Assembly (NCBI GenBank): GCA_022661535.1
Contig: JAKULF010000001.1
Coordinates: forward strand, 1,178,001-1,242,000
From: Eutypa lata
Taxonomy: Eukaryota; Ascomycota; Sordariomycetes; Xylariales; Diatrypaceae
DNA: 64,000 bases
Direction of reading: 5' to 3'
Part shown: piece by piece, positions 37,319 through 50,769 of the stretch
Numbering within the stretch: position 1 is the first letter of the stretch
Layout of the letters: every line of letters starts with the position of its first letter
The notes under the pieces: generated by a model
Databases searched by the model: none
What the model saw: the letters and a program-made list of their open reading frames with translations, nothing else
Told to the model about the DNA's origin: nothing
Position numbers and translations under genes: made by a program

Positions 37319-38171
37319 TTAATATGTACTTCTTTTTCACCTAGGCTCAAATGCATATTGATATTGAACAAGCTTAGCATTCATCTGGATGGTTGTTAAA
37401 TTCTAGTAGTTGTCACTCATACCGCAGTACTCTTTTGATCCTGTCAATTGTCTCTTAGCTAACCGGGCTGCCACAGACGTTGGTGTTTGGTTCTAGGATG
37501 TTCCCAGGGAATGCAGCATTCATCCGATAGTTTTCTCAAATATGAACTTGGCATCAGCAAGCCGGGATCTTAAAGTAAGGTTTTGCCATTTTAATTACAT
37601 CCATGGCCGAGAACTGAATTGTATTGTTCTTTTAAGAAAAGTGCCATAGTTAATTGCATACAATCGTCAGCCTTGAAATGGTCTTAGGTGATCTAGGATT
37701 TAGCGAGGCCTACATACATTAAGATATTTGGTGGGTAGAGGAAGCATCATATTATGCTAGACTCAGGGGCTGACAAGGCCTGGCCGCTCGGCTACATGTC
37801 TCCGGATGGCATATCAGTCTGTTCCCTGATTGACTGAAATAGCATAACAGGGATCATACCGGGAACACCAGTGACAGGAGCGTCGTCACGTCAAGCGGGC
37901 CGCCGATCTGTGGCTCTATGCTGTGAGGAAGAATTTCTTGCTGTCGATCGCTTCAATAACCGTCAAATTCTAAAAGAAAAGTATTCTGGGAAACAGCAGA
38001 GGTTAAATGGAGCTCCAAAAGAGTCTAGTTAGACGGGATATATTTAGGATTAGAAATGCGACAAGCCTCGTGACCAAAAAGAACTTGGAAGAAGTCTTTT
38101 CCATTTTGGAATCATCTTGACGGTGTTGAATATCAACGAAAATGGCCGACTCATTGTAACCCGCGCCGTTT
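37319..38171. other. Intergenic upstream of the disrupted membrane-protein gene
   Basis: Unique, moderately AT-rich sequence with no coding signal. Presumably the former promoter of the rhodopsin-like gene. Confidence 0.5.
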
Positions 38172-39010
38172 ATGTCAGATCCTCCGCTGGGAGAGGACCG
38201 GTTCGCCGCAGGAACGCAGATAACGAAAATGTATATCATTGGAGCTATAGCATTCACTGTATCTACAATCGTCTTCGGCCTGAGGGTGTTTACCCGGATA
38301 TACTTGACAAAATGCCGGCTACGTGTCGACGATTGTGAGTTGACACTTTGCTGACACTGATGACCTACGGAATCTAACTTTGGCATCAAAGACCTCTCTG
38401 GAATTTCAGCTATTATGTGCTGGGTTTTCTATGCTCTTACTATTTGCAATGAGTTCAAATCCGTTTAGTGATATTGCAGTGATAATAACATAGGGGGGCA
38501 GTGACAGTATTTGGCGGCGCTGAAAGGAACTTCTGGCAAGTGACTATGCCGCAATACACGGAACTGTTAAAGGCAAGTATAATGGTACATTGCCAACCCG
38601 TCGAAAAGGTCTAACCCTACCATCATAGTGGACTATTGCCTTGTCTATCTCATACGCATTAACTGCTTTCCTGGCCAAAATATCCATTCTACTCTTCTAT
38701 CTCCAGATTTCGCCCGACAAACCTTAACCAAATGCTTAATTACCTTTTACATTATAAAACAACGACTTTCTTTACGCATATCTTCCTTTACGCTTAATAC
38801 TTTTCGAAAAAAAACGCATTTAAAATTAATCTTACTTTCGTAATAAATTTATATTACTTTTTTTATATTTTTTTAAATAAATAAATATATCGTTTTAATT
38901 TTTATTTTTTAACGATTTTAACGATATATTTTATTTTATTAAATATTAAACTTTTAACATTATACGTAACGTAAAAAATAAAAAAATTATTAAAAGGTTT
39001 TTTAAAATAT

Positions 39011-39703
39011 ATAATTATAATAAAATAATTACGAAAATTTCATATTTAAAAATAAATAAAAGACTTTTAATATATAAAATGTTAAAATTATTAATCTTTT
39101 ATTATTATATTAAATTATATAATTTAATTATTAATTTTTTATTTTAATATTATATTATGTTAATATTTTATAAATATATCGAAATATTAAAGTTTAAAGT
39201 TTAAATAATAATAATATTAGTTTTTTTAAATTTAAGCTTTTTCGTTATATTTATAAAAGTAAATAATTAATTTTTTTATAATTAATAACGATTAATCGTA
39301 TAAATTAATTAATACGTAATTATTATTAAAAAGCGCATTAACGTTAAAATCGATAATATAATAATAACGATTAATAATACTTATACGCTTAAAGATTTAA
39401 CGTATTTAAATTAATATAAAACGAATTAAATAAATAATTAATAAATATATATAAACGCTTTATAATTATTATTAAATTCGTTAAGTTAAAATTATAACTT
39501 ACTTTAATATAAAAATTAATTAATAATAAATTAAAACGTTTTATTTATATAAAAAAATATAATATAACGAAATAATTACGAAAGTTTCGTATTTAAAAGT
39601 AAATAAAAAACTTTCGATATATAAAATATTAAAATTATTAATTTTTTATTATTATATTAAATTATATAATTTAATTATTAATTTTTTATTTAAATATTAT
39701 AAT
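39011..39703. repeat. Direct-repeat pair of about 146 bp
   Basis: 39011..39156 is closely repeated at 39558..39703 (shared phrases AATAATTACGAAA, ATATATAAAAT and TTATTATTATATTAAA). Differences are mainly transitions of RIP type. The spacing is 547 bp. Possibly solo or truncated LTRs. Confidence 0.65.
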
Positions 39704-40241
39704 AACGTAAAACGTATTTATATTTAACGTTAAATTAAAAACGTAATAATTTACGAAACGTATAACGAAAATTTATAAAAATTATTTAAATAATAAAAAA
39801 AAAATATTTTTTAAATAAATCGTCGTTTAAAATAAATTAAAATATATATTATTTTATATTTAATTTTAAGCTTTTATTTAATATTTATTTATTAATTTTA
39901 AAAACATTAAACGTTTAAATAAAAAATAAATAATTTAATTTTTAAAACGTTATTTTAAAATTAAAATTATTAAAAATATTATAATAAATTATAAACGTTT
40001 AAATAATATTATTTTAAAGTTTATAAAACTTATATTTAATAATTTATTTATAAATAATATTAAAAAAATTATAATTAAAAATAAATATAACGTAAACGAA
40101 ATCGAAATAATAAAAAATATATTAAAAATAACTTTATATTTAATAAAATTATTTATAAAGTTATATTAATAAAAAACGTTTATAAACGTAAATAAATCCT
40201 TATTATTATATATATTAATGTTAATAATTATATATTATTTA

Positions 40242-41812
40242 TTAAAAATTAAAGGTTATATTATTAATTTTTAAAAAATTAATATATTATTAAAAATATT
40301 TAAATTAAATATTTAATTATATAAATATTATTTTAATTATAAACGTTAAATAATAACGTAATTTTTCGTTTAATTAAATTATTATTTTATTATATTATTA
40401 AATATTTTATATATTTTTATAATAAAATAATTATTTAATAATTATTTAAAGTTATTATTATTTTCGTTATTTTTAAAAAAAAAATCTTTATGCGTTAACT
40501 TTTTTAATTAACGATATTTTTTTTTAATAATATTTTTATCTTTTTAAATAATCGTTATTAATAATTTATAAAACTTTATAAAATTATTAAATATTATAAA
40601 GTTAATAACGTTTAAATCGTTATCGTTATCGTTATCGTTATTATCGTTATTTTTATTTTTACTTTTTTATAAATAATTCGTTATTTTATAATTATATTTA
40701 TTATATTTAAAATATAACGATTTATTATTTTTTTAAATTAACTTTCGTTTATTATTATTATTATAATTTTAATTTTTAATTTTTATTTTTATTATTATAT
40801 ATTTAAATTATTATTATTATTAAAACTTATTAAAATATATTTTTTATTTAAGTTTTTTATATTATATTATCGTTTTAATTTAAAATAAAGTTAATAAATA
40901 TCGTAAATTATTAATTTAAATTCGTTAATATTTAAATTTTTTTAATACGTTAAATTAAACGTTTAAATTTAATAATATAATTTAATATTAATTACTTTAA
41001 CGACTTTTATTTAATATATTAAAGTTACGTTTATAAATTTATTTATTCGTAAATTTTTTTATTTTTATATATTTTATTAAAAGTTTTAATTATTTTAATA
41101 TTATTAATAAAGCTTATAATAACGTTAATAAAGCTCTTTATAATATTAATAATTATTATATTAATAATATAAATTTAATTAATAATAATAAATTATATTA
41201 TATTATTATTTTTATATTTAATATCGATTAATATTATTTAAAACGTTATTTTTTATATTTTTTAATTATTTTCGTTAATAAATTTATTATTATTTAATAA
41301 TTTAAAGTTAAAGTTATTTTAATTTAAATACGTTTTTTTAATTAATATTATTTTAATTTTATTTTTTATATTAATTAATTATTATTATATTTAACTTTAT
41401 AAATTATTTATTTATTTTTAAAATACGTTTTTTATTTATTATTATCGTAATATTTATTATTAATACGTACGAGTTATTATATAAGTTTCGTTATTAAAGA
41501 ATTTTTTTTTAAATCGTTTAATTTTTTAATAAAATTAACTTTTTTAATTATTATAATAAATTTATATTAACGATTATATTTTATTTTAAAAACTTTTTAA
41601 ATTAATAATAATTAATTTTTTAAAATTAAAAAATATTATTATATTAAAAGTTAAAAATTATATTATTAATTTTAAAAAGCTTAATATATTATTAAAAATA
41701 TTTAAATTAAAAATTTAATTTTTTAAATTTTATTTCGATTATAAATATTAAATAATAACGTAATTTTTCGTTTAATTAAATTATTACTTTATTATTTTAT
41801 TATATATTTTAT
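40242..41812. repeat. Direct-repeat pair of about 170 bp, 1.4 kb apart
   Basis: 40242..40408 and 41643..41812 share long stretches (TTATATTATTAATTTT, TAATATATTATTAAAAATAT, AATAATAACGTAATTTTTCG). They could be LTRs of a small nonautonomous element or fragments of one repeat family. No coding trace lies between them. Confidence 0.6.
40617..40650. repeat. (CGTTAT)n microsatellite
   Basis: Four to five copies of CGTTAT, the last interrupted. Lies inside the RIP block. Confidence 0.7.
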
Positions 41813-41841
41813 ATTGTTATTATTAATTATTTAATTAATAT

Positions 41842-41842
<1 letters not shown>

Positions 41843-41913
<71 letters not shown>

Positions 41914-41951
41914 AAAAATAAATAAATAAATAAATAAAAAAATAAATAAAT
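41843..41951. repeat. (AAAT)n microsatellite, about 108 bp
   Basis: Nearly uninterrupted AAAT repeats, with a few extra A residues, end 42 bp before the 5' LTR of the gypsy relic. Confidence 0.9.
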
Positions 41952-41992
41952 ATTAAAATTAAATTATAATAATTAAAAAACGTTTTTATTTT

Positions 41993-42211
41993 TATAAAGA
42001 AATATATTTAATATAAAAAGTATAATTATTTAAAATACGTAATTTGCGATTACGTAATAACTTATAAGCGTTAAAATATATAAAGAATTCTTTTTAATTA
42101 ATTAAAATCGTTAATTAAAAATAATTTATTATATTTATTTTTTAAAATTATTTTATTATTATTTAATAATTACGTTATAAATTTATAATTATTTATATTT
42201 TTATAATTTTT
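41993..42211 (+). repeat. 5' LTR of the gypsy relic
   Basis: Same length as the 3' copy and colinear with it. Shares TTTAATATAAAAA, ATTATTTAAAATACGTAATT and GCGTTAAAATATATAAA with it. Confidence 0.8.
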
Positions 42212-45200
42212 TAACTTTATATTTAATTATTAATATAATAATTAATAAAAATAAAAATTTATACGAAAAAAAAAAACTTTATAATTAAAAAAATTAAAAA
42301 CGAATTATAAAGTTATATCGTTAAATTATTAAATAAAAATCGTTATAAAAACGATAATAAAAATAATAAATTATAAAATTAATTTTACGAAAATGTAAAT
42401 TTTTTAATTAATCGTTGCTTTATTAATAACTTTTAATTTATATTTAATAAAGAAATATAAATGTTATTAATAATATTATAAAAAGAAATAACGAAATAAA
42501 TTTAAATCGTTAAAAAATAATAATAATTAACTTTATAAAAAATAAAAAATAAACTTAAATATAAATAACTTATATAATAAATTATAAATTAATATATTAT
42601 TACGAAATTACGCGATAATTCGAAATTATTAAAATATATAAATCGATTTTTTATTAATAAATTTATAATATAAAAATAAAAAAATTAAATTACGTTTATT
42701 ATCGAAATTAATTAAATGAAAAAGTTAAAAAAAATAAAACTTATATATATATATTAAGTTATTAATTATATAAATAATGTTTTTCGAATAAAATAATAAA
42801 TATATTATAATAATATATAAAAAATTATTATAAATATAAAGTTAATTAATTTATAAATTTTTATTAAAAGAAATTATATTAATTTTAATTATATTAATTA
42901 AATGTTTTAAAAAGTTTTTAAAAAGTTTAAATAAAATAATAAGTTATTAATAAATTTTTTTATTATATAACGAATGTATTTATTTAATATATAAAGCTTA
43001 ATTATTAATTTTAAAAAATAAATTAATAATTAATATATTATTTTTATTATCGCTTATAACTTACGTTAAAAATAAAGTTATTAAAATAAAAGATTATTTT
43101 AAAAAGTTTTTTTAAATAATTATAAAAGTTAATCGTATTTAAATCGTTTAATAAAAAAATTAAATTTTAAAAGTTAAAAAAAAATCGTATATTAAAGCTT
43201 TTTTTTAACGAAAAAATTAAGGTTTTATTTTTCTTAAATATATCGAAAAAACGAAATAAATTAAATTAAAAAAAGTTAATTAATCGTCGAATAAATTATA
43301 ATTATAATAAATTAAATAAATTAAATAATTAAACGTCGTTTTAAAAATTAACATTTACGTATTAAAATTATAACGAAAAAAAATATACATTTCGTTATTA
43401 TTTAAAAAAAAAAATTTTTATCGTATTAATTAAAAAATAAAAGCGCTTTTATTAATAAAGCGAAACTTTTTATAATTATTTAATTAATAAACTTTAAAAA
43501 TTTTAATATAAATTTTAAATCGAAAAATAACTTATTAAAATAAATATATATATTTAATTTATTTTAATAAAAGTTTTAAAAACGATCGAAATAAACTTAT
43601 CGTTTAAAAATAAAGCGATCGTATATTTAAAAAACGAGTTAATTTTTATTTAAATTTAAATAAATTTAAATATAAAAGTTTAAATTAATATTTATAATTA
43701 ACGATTTATTTAAAAGCGAAAGTTATAATTAATAATTATAATTTAATTAATTTTTATTAAATATTATAAAACGTTTAAAATTAAAGCGAAAATAATAAAT
43801 ATTTAAAAAAACGTTCGTAAGTTTTATTAATTTTTTTTTTACGATTTAACGCGATTATAAAACGCCGAACTTTTTATTATTTAAATTAAATATAAAACGT
43901 TTAAATATAATTTTAAATATTATTATTTATTAATAAACTTTTAACGATTTAAAAAAAATTAATAATAAAAAGTTAATCGAATTTATTTTTATTAATAAAG
44001 CGATTTATAAAGTGAATTTTATAAGTTTAAAAAACGATTAAAACATTTTTAAATTTTATAAAAATAATAAATTAAAAGTAATAACTTTATTAAAATATTT
44101 AACGAAATTTCACGATATATATTTCGAATAAAAAATAATAAAACTTTTAATATTAAACGAAATTAAATATATTTTTAATTCTATATCGAAATAATTTTTA
44201 ATTACGAAATTTATTTACTTTATATTAAAGCATTAACGATAAATATTAAAAAGATATTTACGAAAATATTTTTATATAAAATAAATTTAAAAGTTTAAAT
44301 TAAAAATAATTATTTCGATATTATTCGTTTTAAAAGAAAATAATACCGTATAATTTTACATCGATTATTAAACGTTAAATAAAATTACGATTAAAAATCG
44401 TTATTTTTTATTTTTAATTTTCGAAATAATAAATTAATTAAGTTTTATAAAGGTTTTTTTAAAATTAAATTTAAAAGATATATATTATTAAATTTAAATT
44501 AAAAAAAGCGATAAATAAAAAATTACTTTTAAAATATATTACGATTAATTTAAATATATAATTATATTTTTCGAATTAATAAACGTTTTAATTACGTTTT
44601 AAATTTATATATATAAAGCTTTAACGAAATTAATAAATAAAATTTATATAATATATTTAAACGATATCGTAATCTTTTTTTAAAACGAAAAAAAATATAT
44701 AACTTATTTTTATATAATTTATAAAAAATTAAAAAATTATTAACTTTTTATAAAATTATTTAAAAATAAATTTTTTTAATAAAAGATTTTTTTTTTAAAA
44801 TTTATTATAAATATTAAAAAAATATAAATAAATTTTTAATAAATAATTATTATATAAACGTAATTATATTTTAATTTTATAAAAAATATATAAATTTTTT
44901 TAAAGTTTATAAATTTTTATAAAAAGTTTATTTTTAATTATTCGAAAATTATTACTTTAATTATAACTTTATTAAAAAAAAATTAAATAATAAATATTTC
45001 GTTAATTAAAAAATGCTTATAAAGCTTTTAAAAACTTATAAAAAGCTTTTATAACGACGATTATATTTTAATATTAAAATTATACGAAAATTATAAAAAT
45101 AAAAATTAACGTTTTTTTAAAGTTATTTTAAAGATTTTATTATAAAAATATAACGTTAATTAATAATTCGTTACTTTTTAATCGTAAAAATTTATCGATA

Positions 45201-48200
45201 TAAAAACGAAATAAAAAATCGATTAATAAAAATTATTAATTATAATAAAAAGCTTAAAACATTAAGGTTATTTTTTAAAAAATACGAAATAAAAGTTTAT
45301 AATATTTATAAATTATAAAGCATTTTAAAAAATAATAAAAGCTTTAACGAAAAACCTTTAAAAGTAATTAATTTAATAAATATATTAATTATTTTAATTC
45401 GATTTTAATTTATAATATTAATTGAAAATTATTAATTTTATTAACGATTTAAATTAATAATTAAATTATATATTAAAGTTAATTTATTATAAAAATATAT
45501 TTTTTATTTTTACGAAAAAGTTTTATTTTACGAAAAATCTTTTTATTAAAATAAAATAAATATTAATTAAATAAAGTTATAATTAACTTAATTATTAACG
45601 AATAAAATAATTAATTTAAGTTATATAAAATACTTTAATCGTTAATAATTTAATAAAATATTAAATAATTATTACTTAAATAATAAATATAAAAATTAAA
45701 ATAAAAAAAGATTTTTATTTTATATTATAATAAAATTAAATATTTAATAAATATAAATAACTTTAAAAAGTTAATTATATAATAACGATAATTTAAATAA
45801 TTTAAAAATAATAATAAAATAAAAATTAAATCGAAATTAAATTATTAAATTAAAATAACGATAAAAAAAAATAAAATTATTTTTTTAAGTTGTTTTTTTT
45901 AACGATAAGATTAATTAAAAAAACGCTTAAATATTAAAAACGTTTCGATTTTTTTATAAATAAATCCGAACTTTTTAAAATAAAAATTTTAAATTTTAAA
46001 CTTTAATTAAAATAATTCGTAAATATTTAAATATTTAAAATAATTATTAAATAAATAATAAAAACATTTTATTTTTTAAAAATTAATTTATTATTTTAAC
46101 GTAATTCGTAATATAATAATAATTAATTTAATAATATTATAATAACTTTAAAATAAAATATATAAAAAATTAATATATAATAAAATTATTAAATTAAAAG
46201 TTTTATTAAAAAAAATATTAATTAATATATAAACGTATATAAAATTATATATTATTTATTAAAAGATTATAAAGTTACGATATAAATTATATAAAACTTT
46301 ATAATTTTTATTTTTATTAAATTAATTATTTTAAAAAATTAATATAAATTTTATTACGAAGTTATTTATTAATTTAAAAAACGATAAAATTAAATATTAT
46401 TTCGAATTTTTTAAAAATATTATAAATAATAAAAATATATTATTTATTAATAAATTTTAATAAAAATTTTACGACGTTAAAAAAATTAAACGTTAATTAT
46501 TTATTATATATTATTTTTAAATAAATAAATAAACGAAATATATAAATTAAATTTTTAAAAAATATCTTTAAAAATATTATAATATTAATTAATATAATTA
46601 AATTAAAATCTTTTATAAAATTAAGTTTATTTATAATAATTATTATAACGCATTAATTAAATATTTATCGTTTAAAATATTATATAAATATTATTTAAAA
46701 ATAATAAAATAAATATTAAATTAAATTAAATTATAAATTTAAAAAAGAATTATTAAAACGTAAAAAAAGCATTATAATAAACGTTTTATTTTAAAAGAAA
46801 TTTAAAAAAATAAAATAATAACGTTATTTATTAAAAACTTTTAATTTAAAAATAACGTAAAGTTAACGTTTATATATATTTAAATTAAAATAATTAAATA
46901 AATTAACGATTAAACTTATTATATTTATTTATTTATAAAATATTAATAAATTTATAACGTTTTTTTATTTTTTTTTAAAATCTTAATAAAATTAACGAAA
47001 AATCGTCGATAAAATATTATTATTAAATTTAAAAAAAAAAATAATAAAAAATATAATTTAATATTAAAATAATTAAAAATCGAGAAAGTTTTTAATTAAA
47101 TAAAAGAATTAATTAATAAAATATAATATTTAAAATTTTAAAAAATACTTTATTAATATTTAAAAAATTTTAATATATTACGAAAAAAAATACGAAAAAA
47201 ACACGTAAAATAAAACGATAAAATAAATATTATATAAAAAAGAATTAAACTTTTAATACTTTAATAACTTTAATTCGTTATAAATTAATTAAAAACCGTT
47301 TAAATACTTATAAAAAAAGTATAATAAAAACATTTTAATAATATTTTTAATATTAAAAAAATAAAAAAGTTTTTTACGAAAAAAAAAAACTTATATAAAC
47401 GTAAAACGATCGTTAAATTATTAATTATTTCGTTATAAAAATCGAACTTATAATTACGATAAAACGATAATAATTTATTTAATTAATAACGTATTATAAT
47501 AAAAATTAAATTTATTATTTTTAAAATTAAAAACTTTAACGCTTTATTAATAAATTATACGTATTATTAACGTAAAATCGACGATTAAACGACGTTTTAA
47601 AAAATATTAAATAAAACGAATTATTTTCGTTTTTATAATATAACGTAAAACGTACGTTAAATAAAATCGATTAAGATTAAAACGTTAACTTTTAACTTTT
47701 TAAATATTAAAATAAAATAATTTATATTAAACGAAATTAATTAATATTTATAATAAAATTAACTTTAACGTTTTTTTTTATTATTAAAAAATTATAAATA
47801 ATCGTTATTTTAAATATAATAAAAAACGACGTAAAAAATTATATAAATAAAATTATTACGATTATAAATAAACGTAATATCGATAAAATAAACTTAAACT
47901 TTAACGAACGATATAAATTAATCGAAATTTAAAACTTTATAACGAAAAATTAACGAAAAAACGTTAATTAAATATAATAAAAAACTTATTAATTAATATT
48001 TAAACTTTAAAGTTTTTAAATAACGAAATAATTATAATTTAATTATAACGATAATAATATATTTAATTTTCGAAATATTAAAAATAACTTAATTTTTTTT
48101 TTATAAACTTTATAAAAAGTAAAAATAACTTAATAAAAAACGATTAAACGATAATTATACTTCGTTATTTTAAATTTTAAAATAAAATTAATAATAATTT

Positions 48201-48965
48201 CGTTTTTAATAAAATAAATATTAATTATAAAATTTATAATTAATTAAATTAAATTATATAAAATAATCGAAATTTAATTAATAATTAATTATATAAAAAT
48301 CGTTAAAAAAATAAAAAAACTTATAAAAAATATTTATTTTTATTTTTAATATAATAAATATAACGTAAATTATTAATCGTTATAAAATTAACGATATAAT
48401 AAATTAAAAAATTAAAATAAAAAGAAATATATAATATTAATAAATTTTATTTAAAAAAATGTTTTTAAAATTTAACTTATTATTAAAATTAATTTAAATT
48501 TAATAATAATTTTATTTAATTTATTTATTAAAAACGTAAGTTTAACGAAAATTATTACGAAAAAACATTAAAATAACGAAAATTTAACGATTAAAAGTTA
48601 AAAAAACGTAATAAATATTATTATAATTAACGAAAAATAATAAACGAATAATAAAAAAAATAACGAACGAAAAACGATATTATAAAATAAATAAAATAAT
48701 ATTATAAATTTAAAAAAAAGAAAATAATAATTTATTTTTAAAAAACGTAATTTAAAAACGAATATAAAACGAATAATTATTATTTAAAATGCTTAATAAC
48801 GTTTAAAAATATCGTAATAACGACGATTAAAAATTATATATAAAACGATTATAATAATAATTTAAAATATTATAATTATTAAATAACGTATAAATTATAT
48901 TATATTACGATTAAAATTATAATATATAAAGTTATTAAAAATTAATAATTAAAAAAAAAAATTAA

Positions 48966-49184
48966 TGTAAAAAAATACATTTAATATAAAAAATATAATT
49001 ATTTAAAATACGTAATTTACGATTACGTAACGATTTATAAGCGTTAAAATATATAAAAAAATTTTTTAATTAATTAAAATCGTTAATTAAAAATAATTTA
49101 TTATATTTATTTTTCGAAATTACTTTATTATTATTTAATAATTACGTTATAAACTTATAATTATTTATATTTTTATAATTTTTA
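48966..49184 (+). repeat. 3' LTR of the gypsy relic
   Basis: Begins TGTAAAAAAATACATTTAAT, keeping a TG that the 5' copy has lost. Identity with the 5' LTR ends near 49183. Confidence 0.8.
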
Positions 49185-50015
49185 ATATTAAATTTATTTA
49201 ATTTATTAAATAATAATTTTTTATTTTTAATTATTTAATATAAATATATTTAACTTTTTTAAACGATAATTTTAATATTATTTTTAAAAGCGTTATTAAA
49301 ATTATATTTTAAAAGTTATTAATAAAATCGATTTTTTAAAACTTTTTAAAAAGCTTTAAAAAATAATAAATTATATAAAATAAATTATATTAAAATTTAA
49401 AATATTTAAAATATAACTTATTAATATAAGAAAAATATTAAATAATAAATTCGTTAAAGTATTATCGTAAACGTAAAACGTTAACTTTATTATTTATAAA
49501 TTAACTTTTTTTAAATTTAATTTTATTATTATAATATTTAAATTATTTAAAAAGAATATTTAATTTATAAAGAAATTTAATAAAAATTAACTTTTTTTTC
49601 GAAATTATTATTATTTAATTTATATTTCGTAAAATAATAAAGCTTTTAATAATTTTAACTTCGAAATTAATTATAAAAAATAATAAAACGAATAATTATT
49701 TTTATAATTTAAAAAAATAAAGTTTAAAAAAATACTTTTAATTTTAAATTAAATATTTATTTAATTAAAAAATATATTAAAAATAAAAGAATTAATAAAG
49801 AAATTTATTATAAAATTTATTTACGTTATTTAATTAAAAAGAATTTAATTTTAATACGAATTATAAAAATATAAAAGCATGTATTTTTTTAAAATTAAAG
49901 TTTAATAATAAAAACGTTTTTAATAATTAAAAGCAATATAATATATTATTAAAAAAAACGATATATTATATTATCGAATAATTAATAATAAAGGCAAGGT
50001 AATTGTTAAAAAAAG

Positions 50016-50036
50016 ATACGTACTTAAGGTACGTAT
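50016..50036. repeat. Perfect inverted repeat near the right end of the RIP block
   Basis: ATACGTAC, loop TTAAG, GTACGTAT, with A-rich and T-rich flanks that extend the pairing. It lies in a patch that still keeps some CpA and TpG. Confidence 0.7.
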
Positions 50037-50769
50037 TTTTTATTTATTTATTTTATTTTATTTAATATAAATCTTTTAAAAAATTATATTAAATTTATTA
50101 AAAAGAAAATAATAATTAAAATAATAATTATATTATAATTAAATTTATAAAAGTTTAATATAAATAACTTTATTATTCGTAAAGATATTAATTTTTAAAT
50201 TTTATACATCGAATAATAATGTCTTTATAAAACGCCCTGGGCGTAAGGGGGGGTATGCGTGAAGAGGGTCGTTATTTTATACATTATTATAAATCTCTTT
50301 ACTTGCATTTCGGTTTATGCAACATGGGACTTAGAGGCAAAGAAGACCGCGAAATGTCTAAACATCACACAATTCTACCTATCCGCCCAGATTACGAATG
50401 TTCTGATTGATGTTATTGTCTTGCTTCTCCCCCTTCGCATTGTCATCCCTCTCCAAGTCCCAAGACGACAAAAGGTATCACTACTTGTGATCTTCGCCAC
50501 TGGTGGATTGTAAGTTTCTCATCTACCCCAGATCAGTAGTTACTTGGTCTGACATTGGCTCATAACATTTCATTCGTAGTGCTGTTATTGCCGCGATCCA
50601 GAATTGCATTTTAACATTGCAACTACTCACCAATACGAATTACACATGGGATCTTGCCTATGAGTTGCTGTGGTTCTACGCCGAGCTTGCCGCTTGTGTG
50701 GTTTGCGCGTCCGCTAGTTCGCTCAAGCCGTTCTTCAGACGCTTCCTCCCGCAACTGCTCACCTCGGGA

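Larger units (their letters stand above)
41993..49184 (+). mobile_element. Decayed Ty3/gypsy LTR retrotransposon
   Basis: Direct repeats of 219 bp at 41993..42211 and 48966..49184 align without indels and differ by transitions; they are the LTRs (3' copy starts TGTAAA, 5' copy TATAAA, as expected after RIP of a TG). The total length of 7.2 kb fits a full element. Conceptual translation of the plus frame through 44399 shows reverse-transcriptase landmarks in gypsy order, riddled with stops: RYFLFLI (44399..44419), LNLKD (44465..44479), KITFKIYYD and YLND (44654..44665) in place of YxDD. The Asp-to-Asn change is a G-to-A transition. No domain is functional. A clear 5 bp target duplication was not found. 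Confidence 0.82.
38716..50232. mobile_element. 11.5 kb RIP-degraded nested transposon block
   Basis: The base composition falls abruptly to almost pure A/T. Remaining C and G sit mostly in CpG or in AGCTT/AACTT contexts; CpA and TpG are nearly absent while TpA is abundant. That is the product of RIP (C to T at CpA). The block is flanked by the 5 bp direct repeat CGCCC (38711..38715 and 50233..50237) inside one exon of the host gene. It contains a decayed Ty3/gypsy element (listed) nested in other repeat-derived DNA, plus two further direct-repeat pairs. No intact ORF remains. The outermost element, into which gypsy inserted (38716..41992 plus about 49185..50232), shows no clear LTR or TIR and is unclassified. 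Confidence 0.88.

Noticed and set aside
38716..50232. Centromere or mitochondrial insertion as the source of the AT-rich block
   Set aside because: The block sits inside one exon with a 5 bp target duplication, contains LTRs and RT remnants, and shows CpA-specific loss, all pointing to a RIP-degraded transposon.
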